In this document: one piece after another, positions 35,418-43,787 of the stretch
How positions within the stretch are numbered: the first letter of the stretch is position 1
Layout of the letters: each line of letters opens with the position of its first letter
Source: Streptomyces sp. NBC_01571
GTDB taxonomy: Bacteria; Actinomycetota; Actinomycetes; Streptomycetales; Streptomycetaceae
Reading direction: 5' to 3'
Length of the DNA: 64,000 nt
Assembly (NCBI RefSeq): GCF_026339875.1
Contig: NZ_JAPEPZ010000001.1
Coordinates: 2,914,001-2,978,000, forward strand
Made by a program: the position numbers and the translations under genes
Notes under the pieces: generated by a model
Database searches by the model: none
Told to the model about the DNA's origin: nothing
Seen by the model: the letters and a program-made list of their open reading frames with translations, nothing else

Positions 35418-36835
35418 CGTCCGTCCCCCGGCTGGTCATCGCCGCGCCCTCCTCGGGCAGCGGCAAGACCACCGTCGCCACGGGGTTGATGGCGGCCTTC
35501 GCCGCGCGGGGGCTCACCGTCTCCCCGCACAAGGTGGGGCCCGACTACATCGACCCCGGGTACCACGCGCTCGCGACCGGGCGTGCGGGGCGGAACCTCG
35601 ACGCGTACCTGTGCGGCACCGAGTTGATCGCGCCGCTGTTCGCGCACGGGGCGCGGGGGTGCGATCTGGCCGTCGTCGAGGGCGTGATGGGGCTCTACGA
35701 CGGGGCGGCCGGCCAGGGGGACCTGGCGTCCACGGCGCAGGTGGCGAAGCTGCTGCGGGCGCCGGTGGTGCTGGTGGTCGACGCCTCGTCGCAGTCGCGG
35801 TCCGTGGCCGCGCTGGTGCACGGGTTCGCCTCCTGGGATCCGGAGGTGCGGGTCGCGGGGGTGATCCTCAACAAGGTGGGGTCCGACCGGCACGAGGAGA
35901 TGCTGCGGGAGGCGCTGGACGCGTCGGGGGTGCCGGTGCTCGGTGCCCTGCGGCGTGCACCGCAGGTGGACACGCCTTCCCGGCACCTGGGGCTGGTGCC
36001 GGTCGCCGAGCGGCGCGCGGACGCCGTGGACGCCGTGGCGGCGATGGCCGCGCAGGTGCGGCGCGGGTGCGATCTGGACGCGTTGTTCGCGTTGGCGCGT
36101 GGTGCGGGTGAGTTGTCCGGTGCGGTGTGGGACGCGGCTGAGGCCGTCGTGTCCGCGTCCCCTCGGAAACCGGACGGGCCGCGGGAGCGGACACCGGCCG
36201 GGGCAGAAGAGCGTGGGACAGGCCCGCTTGGGGCGCCGCGCGTCGCTGTCGCCGGAGGGGCCGCCTTCACCTTCTCCTATGCCGAGCATGCCGAGCTGCT
36301 CGTCGCCGCCGGGGCCGAGGTCGTCGTCTTCGACCCCCTGAGGGACGAACAACTGCCGGAAGGGACCCGCGGGTTGGTCATCGGTGGCGGGTTTCCGGAG
36401 GTGTACGCGCCCGAGTTGTCCGCCAACGAGCCGTTGCGCAAGGCCGTGGCCGAGCTGGCGTTCGGCGGGGCGCCCGTCGCCGCCGAGTGTGCCGGACTGC
36501 TGTATCTCGCGCGCGAGCTCGACGGACAGCCGATGTGCGGGGTGCTCGATGCCAGGGCCCGGATGGACGAACGGCTCACCCTGGGCTACCGGGACGCCGT
36601 GGCAGTCTCCGACAGCGCGCTCGCCGCGGCCGGTACCCGGATGCGCGGGCACGAGTTCCACCGGACGGTGGTGGAGCCCGGTGCCGGGGCGGCTCCCGCC
36701 TGGGGGGTGCGCGGCCCGCGACCGCGCGTAGAGGGTTTCGTACAACAAGGTGTGCACGCGAGTTATCTGCACACGCACTGGGCGTCCGGACCCGGTGTCG
36801 CCCGTCGGTTCGTGGAGAGGTGCCTGACGTCATGA
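35414..36835 (+). CDS. cobB: Cobyrinate (hydrogenobyrinate) a,c-diamide synthase CobB
   Basis: 473 residues. An N-terminal DTBS-like ATP-binding domain (APSSGSGKTTVATGLMAAF near 8-26, HKVGPDYIDPGYH) and a C-terminal glutamine amidotransferase domain with its Cys near residue 358 (VAAECAGLLYLARELDG) and a final SYLHTHW. It amidates the a and c side chains. A linker of about 45 residues between the domains (about 237-285) is variable and Pro/Glu/Arg-rich. Two adjacent GTG codons at 35411 and 35414 could start translation; both overlap the cobO end. Confidence 0.93.
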   Translation: MTSVPRLVIAAPSSGSGKTTVATGLMAAFAARGLTVSPHKVGPDYIDPGYHALATGRAGRNLDAYLCGTELIAPLFAHGARGCDLAVVEGVMGLYDGAAGQGDLASTAQVAKLLRAPVVLVVDASSQSRSVAALVHGFASWDPEVRVAGVILNKVGSDRHEEMLREALDASGVPVLGALRRAPQVDTPSRHLGLVPVAERRADAVDAVAAMAAQVRRGCDLDALFALARGAGELSGAVWDAAEAVVSASPRKPDGPRERTPAGAEERGTGPLGAPRVAVAGGAAFTFSYAEHAELLVAAGAEVVVFDPLRDEQLPEGTRGLVIGGGFPEVYAPELSANEPLRKAVAELAFGGAPVAAECAGLLYLARELDGQPMCGVLDARARMDERLTLGYRDAVAVSDSALAAAGTRMRGHEFHRTVVEPGAGAAPAWGVRGPRPRVEGFVQQGVHASYLHTHWASGPGVARRFVERCLTS

Positions 36836-37563
36836 GCAGCAAGCTGATCGGAGTCGGCGTCGGCCCCGGAGATCCGGAGCTGGTGACCGTCAAGGGCGTC
36901 AACGCACTGCGTGCCGCCGAGGTGGTCGTGGTGCCCGTCATGGACACCGGGGAACGCGGGCGCGCCGAGGCGACCGTGCTGCACTACGTGCCCGCGGAGA
37001 AGGTCCTGCGGATCGTGTTCGCGCTCAACGAGCGGACCGACCGGACGCGCCGCGAGGCCGCCTGGGACGCCGCGGGTACGCGGGTCGCGGAGCTGCTGGA
37101 GCGGCACACGACCGTCGCCTTCGCGACCATCGGCGACCCCAACGTGTACTCGACCTTCACCTATCTCGCGCACACCATCGGCGCGCTCGTGCCGGGGACG
37201 GAGATCGAGACCGTGCCCGGCATCACCGCCATGCAGGACCTCGCCGCCCGCTCGGGGGCCGTGCTCACGGAGGGGACCGAGCCGCTCACCCTGGTACCGG
37301 TGACGGCCGGGGCCGCCGTGCTCAAGGACGCCCTGAGCGGTCCCGGCACGGTCGTCGCCTACAAGTTCGGACGGCAGGCGCACGAGGTCGCCCGGGCGCT
37401 GCGGGAGACCGGGCGGATCGACGACGCCGTGTGGGGTTCGGCGCTCGGCCTGGAGGACGAGTCCATCCGGCCCGCGGCCGACCTGGACGGCGAGCCGCTG
37501 CCGTATCTCTCCACCCTCATCGCGCCCGCCCGGCGGGACGGCGGACGCGGCGGAAAACTGTGA
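36832..37563 (+). CDS. cobI: Precorrin-2 C20-methyltransferase CobI/CbiL
   Basis: 243-residue SAM-dependent tetrapyrrole methylase. GVGVGPGDPELVTVKGVNALRAAEVVVVPV at the N-terminus is the family GxGxGDP loop for C20 methylation. FATIGDPNVYSTFTYL and VPGITAMQDLAARSG follow in the standard order. It acts early in corrin ring synthesis, on precorrin-2 or cobalt-precorrin-2. It overlaps cobB by 4 bp. Its stop lies only 11 bp from the stop of the convergent ZIP gene, so it ends the first block of the cobalamin cluster. Confidence 0.93.
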   Translation: MSSKLIGVGVGPGDPELVTVKGVNALRAAEVVVVPVMDTGERGRAEATVLHYVPAEKVLRIVFALNERTDRTRREAAWDAAGTRVAELLERHTTVAFATIGDPNVYSTFTYLAHTIGALVPGTEIETVPGITAMQDLAARSGAVLTEGTEPLTLVPVTAGAAVLKDALSGPGTVVAYKFGRQAHEVARALRETGRIDDAVWGSALGLEDESIRPAADLDGEPLPYLSTLIAPARRDGGRGGKL

Positions 37564-37574
37564 GCCACGGAAGA

Positions 37575-38309
37575 TCATCCGGTTCCGGCGAGGCCGACCA
37601 CCAGCCAGATGAAGGCCGCGCCGCCGACCGTGAACAGCAGGGTCGAGCGGGCCGGGTGCTCGTGGTGCGCCTCGGGCAGGATCTCGGCGGCGGCGAGGTA
37701 CAGCAGTACGCCGCCGAAGAGGCCGAGATAGCCGCCGAGCAGGTCCACCGGGATGGTGAAGAAGAGCGTGGAGGCGGCGCCGACGACCGGGGCCGCCGCG
37801 TCGGCGAACAGCATCGTGATCGCCTTGCGGCGCGCGTTCCCGTACAGGCTCGTGATCGTGTATGTGTTGAAGCCGTCCGCGAAGTCGTGCGCGACCACCG
37901 CGAGGGCGACCGCCAGGCCCATGCCGCCACCCACCTGGAAGGCGGCGCCGATCGCGACGCCGTCCATGGCGCTGTGGCCGACCATCGCGGCGGCGGCCGT
38001 CAGGCCCACCTCCGGCGCCCGGCCGGTGCACTCCTCGCCGCCGTGCGCGGCCTGCCGGGCCGCCAGCAGCCGTTCCACCAGATGGGCGAGGAGGAACCCG
38101 GCGACGAACAGCAGCAGCGCGGCCGGTACGCCGAAGACCTCGTCGCCCGCCGTGCGCAGCGCCTCCGGCAGCAGGTCCAGGCCGACCACGCCCAGCATCA
38201 GCCCACCGGCCAGACCGAGCACCAGATGACGGCGGTCGGTCACCCGCTGTGCCGTCCAGCCGCCGGCCAGCGTCATCAGGAACGCGCCGAGCGCGACGAG
38301 GACCGCCAT
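37575..38309 (-). CDS. ZIP family divalent metal transporter inside the cobalamin cluster
   Basis: 244-residue membrane protein with about seven to eight helices and the ZIP metal-site motifs on helices 4 and 5: GHSAMDGVAIGAAF (His, Asp) and AHDFADGFNTY (His, Asp). EILPEAHHEHPA near the end provides a His cluster. ZIP proteins move Zn, Fe, Mn, Co or Ni into the cytosol. The gene is on the opposite strand to the cobalamin genes, between cobI and cobM, sharing the 118-bp upstream gap with cobM. Location makes cobalt uptake for CobN attractive, but substrate cannot be read from the sequence. Confidence 0.85.
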   Translation of the reverse strand: MAVLVALGAFLMTLAGGWTAQRVTDRRHLVLGLAGGLMLGVVGLDLLPEALRTAGDEVFGVPAALLLFVAGFLLAHLVERLLAARQAAHGGEECTGRAPEVGLTAAAAMVGHSAMDGVAIGAAFQVGGGMGLAVALAVVAHDFADGFNTYTITSLYGNARRKAITMLFADAAAPVVGAASTLFFTIPVDLLGGYLGLFGGVLLYLAAAEILPEAHHEHPARSTLLFTVGGAAFIWLVVGLAGTG

Positions 38310-38378
38310 AAGCCCTTGCTATCCGATCAGGCCCCGGTCTCGCATGTCCAACGGCCGGGAAGCCACCGATCCGGCTAC

Positions 38379-38391
38379 CGAAATCTTTTCG
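38379..38391. promoter_or_regulatory. Short inverted repeat between ZIP gene and cobM
   Basis: cgaaatcttttcg has perfect 5-bp arms and a 3-bp centre. It sits in the 118-bp divergent region, the only AT-rich patch there. It is a possible operator or promoter element for either gene; not matched to a known metalloregulator box. Confidence 0.35.
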
Positions 38392-38427
38392 CAGCACCCG
38401 AGTTTTCGTAGGAGAGGACCGATTCCC

Positions 38428-39252
38428 ATGGCCGATGCCCCCACCGGCAAGGTGACCTTCGTCGGGGCCGGGCCCGGCGCCGCCGACCTGCTGACGTTCC
38501 GCGCCGCGCGCGCGATCGCCGAGGCCGACGTCGTGATCTGGGCGGCCAGCCTGGTGCAGGCCGAGGTCCTCGAACACGCGCGAGAGGGCGCGGAGATCCT
38601 GGACTCGGCGACGATGTCCCTGGAGGACGTCGTCGCCGTGTACGAGCGCGCCGCCCGTGAGGGCCTGAAGGTGGCCCGGATCCACTCCGGCGACCCGGCC
38701 CTGTGGGGCGGCACGCAGGAGCAGCTCGACCGGTGCGCGGACCTGGACGTCGAGACCGAGATCGTGCCCGGTGTCTCCTCCTTCTCCGCGGTGGCCGCGC
38801 TCGCCCTGCGCGAGCTGACGATTCCCGAGGTCGCGCAGTCCGTGATCCTCACCCGGCTCGGCGGCGGCAAGACGCCGATGCCGCCCGGCGAGGAGGTGCG
38901 GGAGTTCGCCCGGCACGGGACGACCATGGCGCTGTTCCTGTCGGCGGCCCGCAGCGGCCAGCTGGTACGGGAACTGCTGGAGGGCGGCTATCCGACCTCG
39001 ACACCGGTCGTGGTCGCCTACCAGGCGACCTGGCCCGAGGAGCTGGTCGTCCGGTGCACGATCGGGACCCTGGAGGAGACGGTCAAGGAGCACAAGCTCT
39101 GGAAGCACACGCTGTTCCTGGTCGGTCCGGCGCTCGACGCGAGCGGCACCCGTTCGCACCTCTACCACCCCGGTCACTTCCACGGCTTCCGCAAGGCCGA
39201 CCCGCGGGCCCGCGCGGAGCTGCGTGCGGCGCGGCGCGGCAGCACGTCGTGA
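38428..39252 (+). CDS. cobM: Precorrin-4 C11-methyltransferase CobM/CbiF
   Basis: 274-residue SAM-dependent tetrapyrrole methylase. GKVTFVGAGPGAADLLTFRAARAIAEADVVIWA, ARIHSGDPALWGGTQEQ and VPGVSSFSAVAALALRELTIPEV are the family blocks. It methylates C11 after ring contraction. The ATG has a strong taggagagg site. It starts the second block of cobalamin genes after the ZIP interruption, so it needs its own promoter within the 118-bp divergent region or read-through across the ZIP gene. It overlaps cobL by 4 bp (GTGA). Confidence 0.93.
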   Translation: MADAPTGKVTFVGAGPGAADLLTFRAARAIAEADVVIWAASLVQAEVLEHAREGAEILDSATMSLEDVVAVYERAAREGLKVARIHSGDPALWGGTQEQLDRCADLDVETEIVPGVSSFSAVAALALRELTIPEVAQSVILTRLGGGKTPMPPGEEVREFARHGTTMALFLSAARSGQLVRELLEGGYPTSTPVVVAYQATWPEELVVRCTIGTLEETVKEHKLWKHTLFLVGPALDASGTRSHLYHPGHFHGFRKADPRARAELRAARRGSTS

Positions 39253-40541
39253 TCACCGTCGTCGGTACGGGGACGGGGGCGCCGCTGCCACCGGACGCCG
39301 AGGCCGCCGTGGCGCGGGCCGACCTGGTCGTGGGGGCCCGGCGCCATCTGGCGGCCGCGCGGCCGCCGGCGGCCGCCGAACAGGTCGTCCTCGGGCCGCT
39401 CGCCCCCGCCCTCGACACCGTCGAGCGGTACGTGGCGAAGACGGAGCACGAGGACCGGGGAGAGGGCGCGGAAGGGGCGCGGGGCGGCCGGGTCGTCGTG
39501 CTCGCCTCCGGCGACCCCGGGTTCTTCGGGATCGTGCGGGCACTGGCCGAGCGGTTCGGGCCGGAGCGGCTGGACGTCCGGCCCGGTGTCTCGTCGGTCG
39601 CGACCGCCTTCGCGCGGCTCGGGCTGCCCTGGGACGACGCGGTGGTGGTGAGCGCCCACGGGCGTGACCTGCGCACCGCCGTACACGTCTGCCGGTCCCA
39701 CCCGAAGGTGGCCGTGCTGACCGGGCCCGGCTCCGGCCCCGCCGAACTCGGCGCCGCCCTCACCCACCGCTCCGACGCACGCGTCCTCGTCGTGGCGAGC
39801 GCCCTCGGCGATCCCGCGCGCGAACGCGTGGAGCGGGTCACGCCCGCCGAGGCCGCGGCCCGCGACTGGGGTACGGCGGTCAGCGTCGTCCTGTGCCTGG
39901 ACGAGTCGCGTGCCCTCGCTCCCGTGCGGACGGTCGCCGGGCCGGCCGCCGGCCCCGACCGCTGGGCCCTGGACGAGAGCGAGTTCGCCCACCGCGACTC
40001 GATGATCAGCAAGTTCGAGGTACGGGCGCTCGCGCTGGCCCGGATCGGGCCACGCGTCGGTGACCTGGTCTGGGACGTCGGGGCGGGCTCCGGGTCCGTC
40101 GCCGTCGAGTGCGCGCGGTTCGGTGCCGCCGTCACCGCGATCGAGAAGACGCGGGACGGCTGCGACCGGATCCGCGCCAATGCCGGGGCGCACGGGGTCG
40201 AGGTGCGGGTCGTGCACGGGGCGGCGCCCACCGTGCTGTCCCATCTGGACGATCCGGACGCCGTCTTCATCGGCGGTGGCGGGCGGGAGCTGCCCGCCAT
40301 CGTGACGGCCTGCGCGCGGCGCGCCCGGCGGGCCGTCGTCGTCGCCATGGCCGCGCTGGACCGGGTCCCGGCGGCCCGGGACGCGCTCGACGCCGCCGGG
40401 TTCGCCTGCGACGGCGTGCTTCTGCAGTCCTCCCGGCTCGCGCCGCTGCCGGGGAACGTCACCCGGCTCGCGGCCACCAATCCCGTCTTCCTGCTGTGGG
40501 GCGTCCGGCCCCCGGCCCGTACCGAAGGAGTCCCCCAGTGA
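39249..40541 (+). CDS. cobL: Precorrin-6Y C5,15-methyltransferase CobL (decarboxylating)
   Basis: 430 residues combining the CbiE-like methylase (about 1-215: VGTGTGAPLPPDAEAAVARADLVVG, LASGDPGFFGIVRAL, RPGVSSVATAFARLG) and the CbiT-like methylase/decarboxylase (about 235-430: DSMISKFEVRALALARIGPRVGDLVWDVGAGSGSVAVE, a Rossmann SAM site). It methylates C5 and C15 and removes the C12 acetate carboxyl. GTG start overlaps the cobM stop; end overlaps the cbiG-cobJ start. Confidence 0.93.
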   Translation: MITVVGTGTGAPLPPDAEAAVARADLVVGARRHLAAARPPAAAEQVVLGPLAPALDTVERYVAKTEHEDRGEGAEGARGGRVVVLASGDPGFFGIVRALAERFGPERLDVRPGVSSVATAFARLGLPWDDAVVVSAHGRDLRTAVHVCRSHPKVAVLTGPGSGPAELGAALTHRSDARVLVVASALGDPARERVERVTPAEAAARDWGTAVSVVLCLDESRALAPVRTVAGPAAGPDRWALDESEFAHRDSMISKFEVRALALARIGPRVGDLVWDVGAGSGSVAVECARFGAAVTAIEKTRDGCDRIRANAGAHGVEVRVVHGAAPTVLSHLDDPDAVFIGGGGRELPAIVTACARRARRAVVVAMAALDRVPAARDALDAAGFACDGVLLQSSRLAPLPGNVTRLAATNPVFLLWGVRPPARTEGVPQ

Positions 40542-42247
40542 TCGGCCTGATTTCCGCCACGGCGGCGGGCGCGGCTGCCCGTGACCGGCTGGCCGCCGCC
40601 TGGCCCGCTCGTACCCGCGTGTACGACGGGTCGGGCGGGGACGCCGGGTCCGTCGGGGACGCCGTACGGCGCGCCTTCGGGGAGTGCGACCGGCTGGTGT
40701 GCTTCCTCGCCACGGGCGCGGTGGTGCGGCTGATCGCACCGCTGCTGGACGACAAGACGACCGACCCCGGGGTCGTGTGTGTCGACGAGGCCGGGCGGTT
40801 CGCCGTGTCCCTCGTCGGTGGGCACGGCGGCGGAGCGAACGAACTGGCGCGTGAGGTCGGCGATTTGCTCGGCGCCGAGCCCGTGGTGACGACGGCGACG
40901 GACGCGGTGGGGGTGCCCGGCCTGGACACGCTGGGCCTTCCCGTGGAGGGAGACGTCGCCGGGGTGAGCCGGGCCCTGCTGGACGGTGAACCCGTCGGCC
41001 TGGACGCCGCAACGGTCTGGCCGCTGCCCGCGCTGCCGTTCGCGGCGGACGGTGCGTACACGGTCCGGGTCACCGACCGGGTCGTCGCGGCCGCCGAGCG
41101 TCTGGTGATCCTCCGCCCGCCTTCCCTCGTCGTCGGCGTGGGGGCCTCGAAGGGCGCCCCCGTGGACGAAGTGCTCGGGCTCGTCGAGGACGCCCTGCGG
41201 GACGCGGGGCTGTCCGCGCGGTCCGTCGCCGAGCTCGCCACCGTCGACGCCAAGGCCGAGGAGCCCGGCGTCGTCGGGGCCGCCGCGCGGCTCGGGGTGC
41301 CCCTGGTCACGTACACCGCCGGGGAGTTGGCGACGGTCGACGTGCCGAACCCCTCCGGCGCGCCGCTCGCCGCCGTGGGCACGCCCTCCGTGGCCGAGGC
41401 CGCGGCCCTGGTGCGCGGCGGTGAACTCCTGGTCCCCAAGCGGAAGTCGGCGCGGACGGACGGGCAGCCCGCCATGGCCACCTGTGCGGTCGTACGCCGC
41501 CCGGCGCGCGGCCGACTGGCGGTGGTCGGGCTCGGTCCCGGCGCCCGTGACCTGCTCACCCCCCGGGCCAGGGAGGAGTTGCGCCGGGCCTCGGTGCTCG
41601 TCGGGCTCGACCAGTACGTCGACCAGATCCGCGATCTGCTGCGGCCCGGCACCCGGATCCTGGAGTCGGGGCTCGGCGCCGAGGAGGAGCGGGCGCGCAC
41701 GGCGGTGTCCGAGGCCCGGCGCGGGCAGGCCGTCGCGCTGATCGGCAGCGGGGACGCGGGCGTGTACGCGATGGCCTCCCCCGCGCTGGCCGAGGCGTCC
41801 GACGACATCGACGTGGTCGGGGTGCCCGGGGTGACCGCCGCCCTCGCGGCGGCGGCGATCCTCGGCGCGCCCCTCGGCCACGACCACGTCTCGATCAGCC
41901 TCTCCGACCTCCACACCCCCTGGGAGGTCATCGAGCGGCGGGTACGGGCGGCGGCCGAGGCCGATATCGTCGTGACGTTCTACAACCCCCGCAGCCGGGG
42001 CCGCGACTGGCAGCTCCCGAAGGCGCTCGCGATCCTCTCCGGGCACCGGGAGCCGACGACGCCGGTGGGCGTCGTCCGCAACGCCTCGCGCCCCGACGAG
42101 AGCAGTCGCCTCACCACCCTCGCGGGACTCGATCCCGCGACGGTGGACATGATGACCGTCGTGACCGTGGGCAACACGGCGACCCGCGAGATCGCCGGGC
42201 GCATGGTGACGCCGCGCGGCTACCGCTGGCAGGAGGAGCCCAAGTGA
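40538..42247 (+). CDS. cobJ: CbiG-CobJ fusion: cobalt-precorrin-5A hydrolase and precorrin-3B C17-methyltransferase
   Basis: 569 residues. The N-terminal half (about 1-315) is CbiG-like: DRLVCFLATGAVVRLIAPLLDDKTTDPGVVCVDEAGRFAVSLVGGHGGGANELAREV and VVGVGASKGAPVDEVLGLV. The second half (about 325-569) is CobJ/CbiH: GRLAVVGLGPGARDLLTPRAREELRRASVLVGLDQYVD, IGSGDAGVYAMASP and TFYNPRSRGRDWQLPKAL. CobJ/CbiH performs C17 methylation with ring contraction; CbiG opens the lactone and loses acetaldehyde in the anaerobic route. The fusion implies channelling between consecutive steps. GTG start overlaps cobL by 4 bp. Confidence 0.92.
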   Translation: MIGLISATAAGAAARDRLAAAWPARTRVYDGSGGDAGSVGDAVRRAFGECDRLVCFLATGAVVRLIAPLLDDKTTDPGVVCVDEAGRFAVSLVGGHGGGANELAREVGDLLGAEPVVTTATDAVGVPGLDTLGLPVEGDVAGVSRALLDGEPVGLDAATVWPLPALPFAADGAYTVRVTDRVVAAAERLVILRPPSLVVGVGASKGAPVDEVLGLVEDALRDAGLSARSVAELATVDAKAEEPGVVGAAARLGVPLVTYTAGELATVDVPNPSGAPLAAVGTPSVAEAAALVRGGELLVPKRKSARTDGQPAMATCAVVRRPARGRLAVVGLGPGARDLLTPRAREELRRASVLVGLDQYVDQIRDLLRPGTRILESGLGAEEERARTAVSEARRGQAVALIGSGDAGVYAMASPALAEASDDIDVVGVPGVTAALAAAAILGAPLGHDHVSISLSDLHTPWEVIERRVRAAAEADIVVTFYNPRSRGRDWQLPKALAILSGHREPTTPVGVVRNASRPDESSRLTTLAGLDPATVDMMTVVTVGNTATREIAGRMVTPRGYRWQEEPK

Positions 42248-42846
42248 GCCAGGCCTTCCCGGAGTCCCGGGTCGTGCACCCCATCGAGCAGGAGTCCTTC
42301 CGGCGGCTGCGCGCCCGTCTGGACACCTCGCACTTCCCGCCACTGACACGTGCCGTCGTGGAGCGGGTCGTCCACTCCGCGGCGGACCTCGGCTACGCGA
42401 GCGACCTCGTCACCGACGAGGGCGCCCTGGCCGGGGCACACACCGCGCTGCACGCCGGGGCACCGGTCGTGGTGGACGTGGAGATGGTCGCGGCGGGCAT
42501 CACCCGCCGCGACACCGTCTGCCGCCTCAGGGACGCCAGGTCCGGTCCGGGGCTGACCCGGTCGGCCCACGCGATCCGGCTCGCGTACGAGGACGTCGGG
42601 CCCGGCGCGCTCTGGGTGATCGGCTGCGCGCCGACCGCCCTGGAGGAACTCCTCACCCTGCACGCCGATCCGGCGCTCGTCATCGGTCTGCCCGTCGGCT
42701 TCGTCGGCGCGGCCGAGTCCAAGGCCGCGCTGCGCGAGAGCGGACTGCCCGCTGTCAGCAACGTGTCCGAGAAGGGCGGGTCGGCGGTCGCCGCCGCCGC
42801 GCTCAACGCCCTGCTGTACCACCCCGTACCGAAGGAGAAACCGTGA
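42244..42846 (+). CDS. cobH: Precorrin-8X methylmutase CobH/CbiC
   Basis: 200 residues. It migrates a methyl group from C11 to C12, giving hydrogenobyrinic or cobyrinic acid. The catalytic His is H44 in VVERVVHSAADLGYASDL; also visible are VVVDVEMVAAGITRR, VIGLPVGFVGAAESKAALRESGLPAVSNVSEKGGSAVAAAA. GTG start within the 4-bp overlap with the cbiG-cobJ stop; the next gene overlaps its end by 4 bp. Confidence 0.94.
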   Translation: MSQAFPESRVVHPIEQESFRRLRARLDTSHFPPLTRAVVERVVHSAADLGYASDLVTDEGALAGAHTALHAGAPVVVDVEMVAAGITRRDTVCRLRDARSGPGLTRSAHAIRLAYEDVGPGALWVIGCAPTALEELLTLHADPALVIGLPVGFVGAAESKAALRESGLPAVSNVSEKGGSAVAAAALNALLYHPVPKEKP

Positions 42847-43787
42847 CCACCCCGCCCCCCGCCCTGCTCATCGCCGGACACGGCACCCGGGACGAGGCCG
42901 GAGCCGAGGCCTTCCGCTCCTTCGTAAGGGAGTTGGGCCGCCGCCACCCCGAACTTCCCGTCGCCGGCGGCTTCATCGAACTGTCGCCGCCCCCGCTCGC
43001 CGAAGCGGTGGGCGAGCTGGTGGACCAGGGTGTACGACGGTTCGCCGCCGTCCCGCTGATGCTGGTGTCCGCCGGACACGCCAAGGGCGACATCCCGGCC
43101 GCGCTGGCCCGCGAGAAGGAGCGGCACCCCGGGATCTCCTACACGTACGGGCGCCCGCTGGGTCCGCACCCGTCCCTGCTCGCGGTGCTGGAGCGGCGGC
43201 TCGACGAGGTCCTCGGCGGCACCGCCCGTACCCCCGCGGACCGGGCCGACGTCACCGTGCTGCTCGTCGGGCGGGGCTCCACCGACCCGGACGCCAACGC
43301 CGAGGTGCACAAGGCGGCGCGGCTCCTGTGGGAGGGACGCGGGTACGCCGGGGTGGAGACGGCGTTCGTGTCGCTGGCCGCGCCGGACGTGCCGTCGGGT
43401 CTGGACCGCTGTGTGCGGCTGGGCGCCCGCCGGATCGTCGTCCTGCCCTACTTCCTCTTCACGGGCATCCTGCCGGACCGGGTGCGGCAGCAGACCGAGG
43501 GCTGGGCGGCGGCGCACCCCGACGTCGAGGTGCGCTCGGCCGACGTCATCGGTCCGGAGCCGGAGCTGCTCGACCTGGTCATGGAGCGGTACCGGGAGGC
43601 CGTGCGGGGGGACCTGCGGATGAACTGCGACTCCTGCGTCTACCGCGTCGCGCTGCCCGGCTTCGAGGACAAGGTGGGGCTCCCCCAGCAGCCGCACTTC
43701 CATCCGGACGACGACGGCCACCACCACGACGGTCACCACGGGCACCACCACGGTGGTCCCGCGCACTCCCCCTCCCATGCGCACTGA
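42843..43787 (+). CDS. cbiX: Sirohydrochlorin chelatase CbiX-type protein with His-rich tail
   Basis: 314 residues. Two tandem CbiX/SirB-like lobes: the first with LLIAGHGTRDEAG (H13) and PLMLVSAGHAKGDIP, the second with VLLVGRGSTDPDANAEV and VVLPYFLFTGILPDRVRQQTEGWA. It inserts Co2+ (or Fe2+) into sirohydrochlorin. A C-terminal MNCDSCVYRVALPGFEDKVG segment carries two Cys (CDSC). It is followed by a tail of about 30 residues with many His (HPDDDGHHHDGHHGHHH). The tail probably stores or hands over the metal. Start is a GTG overlapping cobH; the next gene's ATG lies 11 bp before its stop. Confidence 0.88.
   Translation: MTTPPPALLIAGHGTRDEAGAEAFRSFVRELGRRHPELPVAGGFIELSPPPLAEAVGELVDQGVRRFAAVPLMLVSAGHAKGDIPAALAREKERHPGISYTYGRPLGPHPSLLAVLERRLDEVLGGTARTPADRADVTVLLVGRGSTDPDANAEVHKAARLLWEGRGYAGVETAFVSLAAPDVPSGLDRCVRLGARRIVVLPYFLFTGILPDRVRQQTEGWAAAHPDVEVRSADVIGPEPELLDLVMERYREAVRGDLRMNCDSCVYRVALPGFEDKVGLPQQPHFHPDDDGHHHDGHHGHHHGGPAHSPSHAH

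Noticed and set aside
37575..38309. ZIP gene as a recently acquired insertion
   Set aside because: Base composition and codon usage match the neighbours and no IS, repeat or att site flanks it, so horizontal insertion is not supported.
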